From an uncultured Chryseobacterium sp. (GTDB lineage Bacteria > Bacteroidota > Bacteroidia > Flavobacteriales > Weeksellaceae): a stretch of 36,368 nucleotides of DNA. A model generated the notes under the pieces. The model worked only from the letters and a program-made list of their open reading frames with translations. It was not told the origin of the DNA and did not search any database. The stretch lies in NCBI GenBank assembly GCA_913777465.1, contig CAJYRQ010000009.1, positions 1 through 36,368 on the forward strand. Reading direction: 5' to 3'. The position numbers and the translations under genes are program-made. Below, piece by piece: positions 8,054-14,579 of this stretch (position 1 is its first letter; each line of letters opens with the position of its first letter).

Positions 8054-8671
8054 TTAAAGATTCCCGTAAACGGTTATATAATCAGCATAGGTCAGCTTAT
8101 CATTAAGCCATTCGATAAATTCATTTTTAAATTTTTCGATTTTCGGATCCGTGGTATTGTTCTGCTTTATTCTTTCGACGATTATTTTACAGGTGACATT
8201 ACTGAAAAAATTATGTCCGCAAAGGTCAAATGATGTTTCCATAAATCCGTTCCATGGATTTTTGACAGGATAGACCGACCTGAATTCATTGATTACGTAG
8301 TCAAAGTCCGCGGTAGGAATAAATGCATCATTCCGTTTTGCCGATTTGTAATTTTCACCATTTTTATCTTTCGGCCATAGGACAAACCCGGTTTCATTTT
8401 TTGGAGAAGGTGTTTCCCGGGTGGTAAGAATAATCTGCTCTGAGTTGATTCTTTTAATGGCTTTTTCTACATGATGCCGGCAAAAATTATAGTTTTGCTT
8501 CGCCGTTTCAAAATCACATCCGGCACTTAAGCTTACCTGTCCAATATTTTTAATATGAAATTTTTCTATACAGATTTCAGGATCATTATTATTTTCACTT
8601 AGAAGTTTTATGGCTATATCCAGAGGAACCTCAATTTTATTACGGAGAATTTTTATTTTTTCTATATCCAT
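8054..8671 (-). CDS. Hypothetical protein with UBA-like helical N-terminus
   Basis: The frame can start at ATG 8671 or at a TTG at 8704 that overlaps the TGA of the DUF2461 gene. I use the ATG, though the TTG would give translational coupling and a lysine-rich 11-residue extension. Residues about 5-38 (IKILRNKIEVPLDIAIKLLS and the following NNNDPEICIEKFH) resemble the UBA/TS-N three-helix module of elongation factor Ts, and a second similar unit follows at about 45-75 (LSAGCDFETAKQNYNFCRHH). The rest is an unrecognised domain with a FDLCGHNFF stretch and a helical end. The pattern is my reading of helix and hydrophobic spacing; no function is claimed. Confidence 0.65.
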   Translation of the reverse strand: MDIEKIKILRNKIEVPLDIAIKLLSENNNDPEICIEKFHIKNIGQVSLSAGCDFETAKQNYNFCRHHVEKAIKRINSEQIILTTRETPSPKNETGFVLWPKDKNGENYKSAKRNDAFIPTADFDYVINEFRSVYPVKNPWNGFMETSFDLCGHNFFSNVTCKIIVERIKQNNTTDPKIEKFKNEFIEWLNDKLTYADYITVYGNL

Positions 8672-8700
8672 TTCTTTTTCCGGTTGTGCTTTTTGTTTTT

Positions 8701-9360
8701 TCAAATCAAAGACGCGCCGTTCAGATCCGTCGTCAGGACTTCGCTCATATAATCAAAAAAGGGACGCATGGCCAGGAAGGTGAGGACTGCTTCTTTCGCA
8801 AAATCATCCGATAGAACTTCCCGGTCGGTAAACGGCCGTATCACGACGTACTGCTTTTTCCGGATGAGCCCGATGGTGGGATGATTTTTATCGAAACCTC
8901 TCGGTGCGGTTTTTACGGCATCGCCTTTTATTTCTTTAAAATACCTGATGAAGGTATCGTCTGACGTGATTTTTTCTATGTCCGCAGTGCTGATCTCAAA
9001 TTCTTTGCGGATGCGGAGCAGGTCTTTGGCATCCGGTCCCCAGAATCCGCCGCCAATGAAACTGTTGCCGGGTTCAAGATGGATGTAGTAGCCTCCTCTC
9101 AGCATCGGTTTCAGGCGGGAATAGCCGACTCCGAAATGGGTCTTGTACGGCGTCTGGTCTTTTGAAAAACGGACATCCCGGTAAATCCGGTACATATGGA
9201 TGCCTGATATCTGGTCATGCTCCTGAAGCCCGGCATGAATCAGGTTAAAAAGCGCTTTGTTTTCTTTTGCCACCGCGTCATATTCCGCTTTGTGGGCGGC
9301 AAACCATTCGCGGGTGTTGTTTTTTTCCAGCTGCTTAAGGAATTCAAGGGCCTTTTTCAT
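8701..9360 (-). CDS. DUF2461 family protein
   Basis: The 219-residue protein matches the DUF2461/TIGR02453 family across its length. It opens FLKQLEKNNTREWFAAHKAE and has the family's central RIYRDVRFSKDQTPYKTHFG block. GGYYIHLEPGNSFIGGG and WGPD follow, then LLRIRKEFE, and KTAPRGFDKNHPTIGL near residue 155. No catalytic function has been established for this family. The protein is cytosolic and of usual length. Its stop overlaps a possible TTG start of the next gene by four bases. It is noticeably richer in G and C than its neighbours, which suggests a different history from the AT-rich hypothetical genes around it. Confidence 0.9.
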   Translation of the reverse strand: MKKALEFLKQLEKNNTREWFAAHKAEYDAVAKENKALFNLIHAGLQEHDQISGIHMYRIYRDVRFSKDQTPYKTHFGVGYSRLKPMLRGGYYIHLEPGNSFIGGGFWGPDAKDLLRIRKEFEISTADIEKITSDDTFIRYFKEIKGDAVKTAPRGFDKNHPTIGLIRKKQYVVIRPFTDREVLSDDFAKEAVLTFLAMRPFFDYMSEVLTTDLNGASLI

Positions 9361-9442
9361 CTTACGATTTTTTAGCGAATTTAACGATTTACGGATAAAG
9401 AGAAATTTTCAGACCGACACAATTCATCTTAAAATTTTTCTT

Positions 9443-10195
9443 TTATAAAATACCTGGGTTCAAAACCTTTTCTAAATCTCCAATTTTCAGTAAATCATCA
9501 ATAGCCTTTTCAATACATTCTCTTGTGAGTTCCTTCACAAATAAATCCGGAGGCTTTTGGTAAAGGGCATTTAAGTTTTGTCCCGTTTTCTTGTCTTCTT
9601 CAATGGCCGTTTCTAAATAGGCATACGTCCAAACATTTAGACCATAATGTCGCCCGTCTTCCATATCAACATGAATATTGCAAAAGTCATTTTCTTTGTC
9701 CCAGTTTGCCGGTTCAACTTCTTCAAATTCCAACCAAAAGGTAAATTTTTTGCTTTCCGGTTTTCTACCTTTTAATTGGTCATAAAGTTTTTTTAATTCT
9801 TTATTGTTTACCCAACCTTTACTTTCAGTCATGGCAATAATGAGAAAATCTTTTGCTTCGTCCATTGTGTTAGCTTCTCCTTTAACGACTGCATAGTTCC
9901 AAGGACTCTGTTCTTTGGGCATTTGATATTCGAACTGGAATCTTTTGTCTCCTATACTATTAACTGTTACTAACCAATCATCTTCCCAATTATCTGTTGC
10001 CTGAATGACAATTGAATAATGAGAAGTCACTCCATATACTGTGGTTTTTGTAAAAGTTTGGTTTACCATTGAAATAAATTCGAGCATTGATTTTCCTGTT
10101 TCATTTTCAATACCAGTTGACTCGCTATTCATTAATTCACGGTAGAATTCTTCGAGTGTCATGCTCTTCTGTCCTGAATATCTAATTATGGGCAT
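9443..10195 (-). CDS. Hypothetical two-domain cytosolic protein
   Basis: The open frame extends upstream to 10300, but those 35 residues are hydrophobic low-quality sequence. I place the start at ATG 10195 (MPIIRYSGQKSMTLEEFYRE), giving 250 residues; ATG 10162 is an alternative. The N-terminal part has a helix, then the paired strands HYSIVIQATDNWEDDWLVTV and FQFEYQMPKEQSPWNYA. The C-terminal part begins KKFTFWLEFEEVEPANW and includes CNIHVDMEDGRHYGLNVWTY, a compact beta domain followed by a helix. I recognise no named family. Its end abuts the next gene only loosely, but orientation and size fit the array. Confidence 0.68.
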   Translation of the reverse strand: MPIIRYSGQKSMTLEEFYRELMNSESTGIENETGKSMLEFISMVNQTFTKTTVYGVTSHYSIVIQATDNWEDDWLVTVNSIGDKRFQFEYQMPKEQSPWNYAVVKGEANTMDEAKDFLIIAMTESKGWVNNKELKKLYDQLKGRKPESKKFTFWLEFEEVEPANWDKENDFCNIHVDMEDGRHYGLNVWTYAYLETAIEEDKKTGQNLNALYQKPPDLFVKELTRECIEKAIDDLLKIGDLEKVLNPGIL

Positions 10196-10301
10196 ATGGA
10201 ACTTTAAAATTATGATTAAATGTATTAATGTCTTAAAAAAAAATTGGAGACTGCAGGAAATTGTCAGCCCGGTTAACTTCATTTTTATAATATTAATCAA
10301 T

Positions 10302-10760
10302 TCAGACTTCCAAAATTACATTCACCTGATCCACAATTTCTTTTTTCTCTAAAATTTTTTCATCATACTTTACCTCAAGCTTTGTTTTTTTCCAGAAGGG
10401 GAAAAAGATCAGGCCGGAACTTCCGATATCGGCAAGCGTAGCATCAGGATATTCAATTTCTACAACTGTTTTAAATACCGTGTTTCCTTTTAGGTAGTTG
10501 GTTGTTCTGACTCTATTGGTCAATAAATCAAAGGCCTGGGCGATTCCGTCGTCTAAATTTCCGAATTCTTCACTGAAATGCGTATGATGGGAACCATAGC
10601 CCACCACCAATTCCCCAAAAGTGGTTGAAAGCCAGAAATCTGAATCTTTAACAGCCAAATATTCGGTTCTGTCTTTGTCTTTTGAATACTCAACCCTATC
10701 TCCTAATTTTTCAATGAGGACCTTTTTGATTTCTTCAAACTTCTTTTGGTTGTAGTTCAT
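10302..10760 (-). CDS. Hypothetical immunity-type protein (152 aa)
   Basis: The 152-residue protein begins MNYNQKKFEEIKKVLIEKLG, then shows a meander of short strands: RTEYLAVKDSDFWLSTTFGE, LVVGYGSHHTHFSEEFGNLD and FKTVVEIEYPDATLADIGSS. A closing KTKLEVKYDEKIL strand and helix end it. One helix followed by a beta sheet and acidic turns is common in small toxin-immunity proteins. I do not recognise a specific family. The intergenic distance to the dioxygenase gene upstream is about 70 bases. The GYGSHHTHF segment, with three histidines, is the most distinctive visible feature. Confidence 0.68.
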   Translation of the reverse strand: MNYNQKKFEEIKKVLIEKLGDRVEYSKDKDRTEYLAVKDSDFWLSTTFGELVVGYGSHHTHFSEEFGNLDDGIAQAFDLLTNRVRTTNYLKGNTVFKTVVEIEYPDATLADIGSSGLIFFPFWKKTKLEVKYDEKILEKKEIVDQVNVILEV

Positions 10761-10832
10761 GTGTTAATTGAGGTTGAGGTTTGGGTTAAGATTTAAAAGG
10801 CTCCGGCTAATTTCATAAGTAAGAGGCTTGCA

Positions 10833-11540
10833 TTATTCCACATCAAACCTGATCCTTTTAATCCATCTTTTTGAATCGATATGGATTTTATCCCGTCCGT
10901 GCAGCATTAAATCGTTTCTGAATAAGATCAGGTCACCTTTTTCCAGCTTAATTTCGAAGGAAAGGCTTTTGAAGAGTTGATCAAGTTTATTTAATTCATC
11001 AATTTCCGTTGCCTCAAGTCTGGAAAAAGATTCCATCGTAATCCGGTCGTAGCAGAGGGTATAATTTCCGTCTTCAACCGATAAAATACTTCTCTGCTGA
11101 TTTCCAAACTTCCATTTTTTATCCAGTATTTTCTGCTTTTCGTCTTCGGGAAGGTGCTTCAAAAGGCTGCTCAACAGCATAAAGGTATTGGTACCCTGGC
11201 CTTCTTCATCCGGCTCCACGCACAATAAGCCTATCGTATTGGGAACAGCATCGAAATCGGCACAGTCGGTATGCAGCGGAAAAGCCCGATTGGAATTGGC
11301 AATGGAGGTGAAAAAGTTGTTATGGCGGACAATGGTTACATCAAAAACCGATTTTCCGTTGTTATTCCGTCTTTCGTTTAATGCGGTTCCCAACCGGCTG
11401 ATGAATAATTGCAGTTCTTCGTCGGACAGGGGAAAATTTTTTATAAGCACAGGATATCCCTGCTGCAGGTCTTCTTTGATGGTAGTCTCACCGGGATGTT
11501 CTCCCCACTGATAATTAATTAACAAGCCTGGTTCTTCCAT
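10833..11540 (-). CDS. TauD/TfdA-like Fe(II)/2-oxoglutarate dioxygenase
   Basis: The 235-residue protein reads as a TauD/clavaminate-synthase-type oxygenase. The Fe(II) ligands are His90 and Asp92 in AFPLHTDCADF and the distal His214 in FRNDLMLHGRD. Arg225 or Arg229 in the tail (KRWIKRIRF) could bind the 2-oxoglutarate carboxylate. GQGTNTFMLLSSLL after the HxD motif matches the family's G-x-T strand. Such enzymes hydroxylate small molecules or amino acids using O2 and 2-oxoglutarate; the substrate is unknown. The start at 11540 lies inside the end of the next gene upstream (26-base overlap), and no other Met is available before the core, so the two are probably co-translated. Confidence 0.83.
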   Translation of the reverse strand: MEEPGLLINYQWGEHPGETTIKEDLQQGYPVLIKNFPLSDEELQLFISRLGTALNERRNNNGKSVFDVTIVRHNNFFTSIANSNRAFPLHTDCADFDAVPNTIGLLCVEPDEEGQGTNTFMLLSSLLKHLPEDEKQKILDKKWKFGNQQRSILSVEDGNYTLCYDRITMESFSRLEATEIDELNKLDQLFKSLSFEIKLEKGDLILFRNDLMLHGRDKIHIDSKRWIKRIRFDVE

Positions 11541-11841
11541 CGATTACGATAATCATTGCTCCGTCCTGCCCATGCTTAGGAAAATTACTAATTTTTTCTT
11601 CCATGTCTGTAATCATAAGGTAGTCATCATATTCGCCTTTTTCAATGACATAATAGGTACAGGATATTTTTTCGATAAAATCCTCCCACTTTAGTTCTAC
11701 ATTGGCGGGAATATTCGTCTGCTCATGAATTTTAGAAATCAATTCCCCGATTGAGGATGAGTTTTCATCGATATCGACTTCGATCATTTCTGGAAACTCG
11801 TCGTATTCTATAGAGAATTCCGGCTTTAATTCGATTTTCAT
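11515..11841 (-). CDS. Hypothetical acidic protein (108 aa)
   Basis: A strongly acidic 108-residue protein starting MKIELKPEFSIEYDEFPEMI. It has a helix at about residues 30-42 (IGELISKIHEQTN), then the strands LKWEDFIEKISCTYYVIEKG and YDDYLMITDMEEKI, and a final AMIIVIDGRT strand. The family is not recognised. It ends within the first 26 bases of the dioxygenase gene, so the pair is an operon with overlapping reading frames. It could be a small partner of the oxygenase or, like the rest of the run, an immunity-type protein. Confidence 0.65.
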   Translation of the reverse strand: MKIELKPEFSIEYDEFPEMIEVDIDENSSSIGELISKIHEQTNIPANVELKWEDFIEKISCTYYVIEKGEYDDYLMITDMEEKISNFPKHGQDGAMIIVIDGRTRLVN

Positions 11842-12007
11842 TTTTAAAGGATTAATTTTTAGGCAGCTAAACTAAGAAAAATCATGGCAAAATAAATAAG
11901 AAGACGGAAAATAAAATGAGGTTTTCAATTCACCGTCGTATTTGTGCGTTTAATAAAAGTAAATATAGATAAAGTGTTGCAGGTTGAAAATCCATAGGTT
12001 AGATAAA

Positions 12008-12058
12008 ATATCCAATGCATAATGGGGACACGAGCCTGGAAAATCACGCCAGCAGAGG
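12008..12058. repeat. Partial copy of an interspersed GC-rich repeat
   Basis: This 51-base stretch just past the Kelch gene's stop aligns without gaps to 13158-13208, with 40 of 51 bases identical by hand count. The shared core contains CACGAGC, TGGAA and CGCCAGC. It corresponds to the right half of the longer copy on the other side of the Kelch gene. It carries no reading frame. Copies on both sides of one gene suggest a dispersed repeat family or the ends of an old insertion. Confidence 0.55.
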
Positions 12059-12061
12059 GTA

Positions 12062-12997
12062 TTAACGGATACCTTCAGCGGAAAGTGCTCCCTCGCTGAT
12101 ATCCGCAGCCTGAAGGCTTTTAAGGGCCGATTTGGTGGAAGACGTCGTACTTCCGCCGATGATGTATAATTTGTTGTTATAGATTTCCGCAGCTGCATGT
12201 CTTCTGGGAATCATATTGGAGGATAACTGATGCAGTGTATTGGTCTCCGTATCGAAATAGGCCAGGAAAGACTGATTATTGCTTCCTCCTGCAATAAAGA
12301 TCTTATGGCCGGATACCGCCAATGCATGACCGGATATCCCCACAGGCATCGTATATTGCTCAGTCCAGAGATTTTTGTTGAGATCGTAAACATTAACCAG
12401 ACGGGAGGGCGTACCGTTGAAACCACCGATGACATACAACTTATCCTTTACAATCTTGCCCCTTGTTTCCCTGGCCGTGGGCATATCGGGTAGGAGATGC
12501 CAGGTATCGGAAGCCATATCATAGTACTGGAATCTGTTGGAAAATACAGTGGTGGCAGCATTGTTGAGCCCGCTGCCGCCGAACACATAGATTTTTCCGT
12601 TGTGGAGGGCAGAACCTGCATTTCCCGTATAAGCACGGTTCACCGCTCCTTTTGTGACCTTATTGGTTTCAAGGTCCAGGATTTCAAGGTGGCTGTTTCC
12701 CCAGCCGTTGAAAATATAGATTTTATGACCATCCGTCTCGGAATTACCGAATCTTCTGGGAAGCAGCTTAGCATTGATGACACTCCAGCGGTTATCTTTA
12801 ATGCTGTATTTCTCGATAAAAGTGGCATTGCCGTCATTGTCCCTATACCCGTTACTCACATAAATGTCATTATCTGCAACGGCACTGCTGATCCCTCCTC
12901 TGCGAACGGACATGTCGGCAAGATGCTTAAAATTCAGGGTTTGCGCATTTGTGAAGAATAAGCCGGAAATGAAGAGGAGAAATGCTGTTTTTTTCAA
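12062..12997 (-). CDS. Secreted Kelch-repeat protein
   Basis: The 311-residue protein starts with a signal peptide (MKKTAFLLFISGLFFTNAQ, likely cut near residue 19) and contains six Kelch motifs. Their hairpin turns lie at about residues 50, 98, 140, 191, 237 and 281 (for example IYVFGGSG, LYVIGGFNG, IFIAGGSNN, LYIIGGSTT). Six blades would form a closed beta-propeller, typically a binding or carbohydrate-related scaffold in the periplasm or outside the cell. The only start that keeps the signal peptide is TTG at 12997; no ATG precedes it. No enzyme motif is seen. The gene is framed by copies of an interspersed repeat and is more GC-rich than the hypothetical array to its left. Confidence 0.85.
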   Translation of the reverse strand: MKKTAFLLFISGLFFTNAQTLNFKHLADMSVRRGGISSAVADNDIYVSNGYRDNDGNATFIEKYSIKDNRWSVINAKLLPRRFGNSETDGHKIYIFNGWGNSHLEILDLETNKVTKGAVNRAYTGNAGSALHNGKIYVFGGSGLNNAATTVFSNRFQYYDMASDTWHLLPDMPTARETRGKIVKDKLYVIGGFNGTPSRLVNVYDLNKNLWTEQYTMPVGISGHALAVSGHKIFIAGGSNNQSFLAYFDTETNTLHQLSSNMIPRRHAAAEIYNNKLYIIGGSTTSSTKSALKSLQAADISEGALSAEGIR

Positions 12998-13084
12998 TGG
13001 CGGTGAGGTTTTGTTGAATTGATTTTTAAAGATAGGGAAAAAATAAGGAGTGTAAATCGCTGATGTTGGGTTTTGTGAAATGAA

Positions 13085-13208
13085 AATCGTGCTTCATTTG
13101 CCAGCGCGAGTATTCGTGCTTCATACAAAAAAGTTTTTCTGTTGAGATATGGGCAGGATGTCCATTGAAGTATGGGGGCACGAGCTTGGAAGCTCGCGCC
13201 AGCGGAGG
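13085..13208. repeat. Interspersed GC-rich repeat, fullest copy
   Basis: The longest copy of the repeat seen in the window, lying in the 288-base gap between the Kelch gene and the XRE gene. Its left part (GCCAGCGCGAG at 13100-13110, AGTTTTTCTGTTG at 13132-13144) recurs at 13803-13867, and its right part (13158-13208) recurs at 12008-12058. The left GCCAGCGCGAG and the right CTCGCGCCAGC (13193-13203) are near inverted repeats, differing at two central bases, so the unit has ends like a small non-autonomous element of about 115 bases. A short internal palindrome, AGCTTGGAAGCT, lies at 13183-13194. No gene is visible in the gap. Confidence 0.55.
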
Positions 13209-13285
13209 TGACATTTGCACCAACGTATTGGTTTTGGAACAACTGAACAGAAGGATATCCGAAAGCACCGCCAGGAAAACCCGGA

Positions 13286-13699
13286 TCACGGTTTCTGCAG
13301 GTATTGCTCCAGCTTCGCCATCATTTCGTCTTTCTCTTTCAGCATTCTTTCGTAAAGGGCGATTTTTTCACCGTGAAGTTTCAGCACTTCTTCAAGCGGA
13401 TGAAAAGTAGGTTTAATATTAGCGGTATAGGCAAAAGCAGAAGACTCATGGAAGGTATTGGCAATAATATTGATTGCCTGTTCATCGTCCATGTTTTCAA
13501 TGGCTTCAACGGGAATTTTCAGGAGCTGCGCTATTTTTTCTAAAATATCCCCTTCCACAGTTTCTTTCTGTTCCAGCATGGAAACTTTTTTCTGGTTCCA
13601 GTCTTCTCCCAGATCGAAAGCCAGTGCTTCCTGCTTGATGCCAAGCATTTCCCGGAACCGCTTGATGTTCCTGCCCTGATGTATTTTCTTGTCCTGCAT
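13286..13699 (-). CDS. XRE-family helix-turn-helix regulator
   Basis: I place the start at ATG 13699 (MQDKKIHQGRNIKRFREMLG, 137 residues). The frame is open for eight more codons upstream, but these look non-coding. Residues about 8-62 form a Cro/C1-type HTH: NIKRFREMLGIKQEALAFDL is helices 1-2, and the recognition region is WNQKKVSMLEQKETV. EKIAQLLKIPVEAIEN is the typical closing segment. The C-terminal third is a coiled-coil-like helix (GEKIALYERMLKEKDEMMAK) that probably dimerises. It likely binds operator DNA as a transcription regulator; its targets are not evident, and it is flanked by repeat copies on both sides. Confidence 0.85.
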   Translation of the reverse strand: MQDKKIHQGRNIKRFREMLGIKQEALAFDLGEDWNQKKVSMLEQKETVEGDILEKIAQLLKIPVEAIENMDDEQAINIIANTFHESSAFAYTANIKPTFHPLEEVLKLHGEKIALYERMLKEKDEMMAKLEQYLQKP

Positions 13700-13802
13700 A
13701 TTTGTGTATTTTAAGAAAAACAAATATAGGTAAAAGTTTTGCGGATTGGAAATGGAGAGGGTGGGTAAATTATTCCGGGAGGATTGGTTGTTTTTGTCAG
13801 CA

Positions 13803-13867
13803 TCTTCATGCTCTTGCTAGCGCGAGCGTTTTGCTTGTGCTTTCTGCAAATAGTTTTTCTGTTGTGG
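13803..13867. repeat. Partial copy of the interspersed GC-rich repeat
   Basis: This segment repeats the left half of the 13085-13208 element. GCGCGAG is at 13820-13826 and AGTTTTTCTGTTG at 13852-13864, an exact 13-base match to 13132-13144. The bases between the two blocks differ and are four bases longer here. It lies in the gap between the XRE gene and the RloB-like gene, where no coding frame is evident. Confidence 0.45.
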
Positions 13868-13923
13868 CAGAAGAAAATGTGTCAGTATGAAAGGCATTAG
13901 AAAGAATTGTTGTATATGTTATT

Positions 13924-14574
13924 TTACTTCCTTAGTTTTTCAATCAGCTTATAGATATGAGATCCTAATTTAGTCGGATATTCTTCTTGTAGTTTATCAA
14001 GAATTTTAGCTCTTGATGTTGCTTGATCAATATGTGGAATAAAATCATTTGGATTAAGATTTGTTTTATTGTAAGAACCTAAAATTTCAACAATTTTTGT
14101 ATCCACATAATTTCTTTTTTTAGAAATTTTTTTATTTTTTAGAATCAATTCCAATTCTTCTGTGCCATATTCTTCAATATCTTTAACATGTAATAATAAC
14201 CAAAATTCAAAGCAAGGGTTACTTACTGCTACAAACATATTTTGTAATTCATTACAAGCTTTGATTATACTTGGAATATTTTTCCATCTATCTGTATCAA
14301 TAATCATCCAAAGTTCATCTTCTTTTTTAAAATTAAATTCATCTTTCGCCTCTTTCTTTAATTTACTAAAAACATGGTTTGGTGCACTATTGGTATCTTT
14401 CTTGTCACGTTTTAATAAATGTAAATATATTAACTCATCATTAAACTTGTTTGAATTTCTAAATTCAGAAAAGTATTTTTCTTCGGTTTCATTTCCTTCA
14501 AAAGCCAATATAAATATCTTTTCCCTTTCAGTGGTGCTACTCTCTCTGAAAAATTCTTCTCTTTCTCGCGGCAT
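13924..14574 (-). CDS. RloB-like TOPRIM-type defence protein
   Basis: The 216-residue protein matches the RloB family (PF13707). It has an AFEGNETEEKYF strand-loop with Glu26, a MIIDTDRW with Asp93 and Asp95, and the hallmark NPCFEFWLLLH at 119-129. The Glu plus DxD arrangement is that of TOPRIM nuclease domains, with the acidic residues binding metal. RloB proteins are usually coded beside an AAA ATPase, as here: its start lies six bases from the stop of the ATPase gene. The pair resembles AbiL-type abortive-infection and PARIS-like ATPase-TOPRIM defence modules. The family is firm; the nuclease activity and anti-phage role are inferred. The gene is visibly more AT-rich than the genes on either side. 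Confidence 0.85.
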   Translation of the reverse strand: MPREREEFFRESSTTEREKIFILAFEGNETEEKYFSEFRNSNKFNDELIYLHLLKRDKKDTNSAPNHVFSKLKKEAKDEFNFKKEDELWMIIDTDRWKNIPSIIKACNELQNMFVAVSNPCFEFWLLLHVKDIEEYGTEELELILKNKKISKKRNYVDTKIVEILGSYNKTNLNPNDFIPHIDQATSRAKILDKLQEEYPTKLGSHIYKLIEKLRK

Positions 14575-14579
14575 AAAAA

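Noticed and set aside
9443-10300. Extended N-terminus of the two-domain hypothetical protein up to 10300
   Set aside because: The first 35 residues are hydrophobic and low in complexity and do not resemble a signal peptide with a cleavage site; the ATG at 10195 gives a normal protein.
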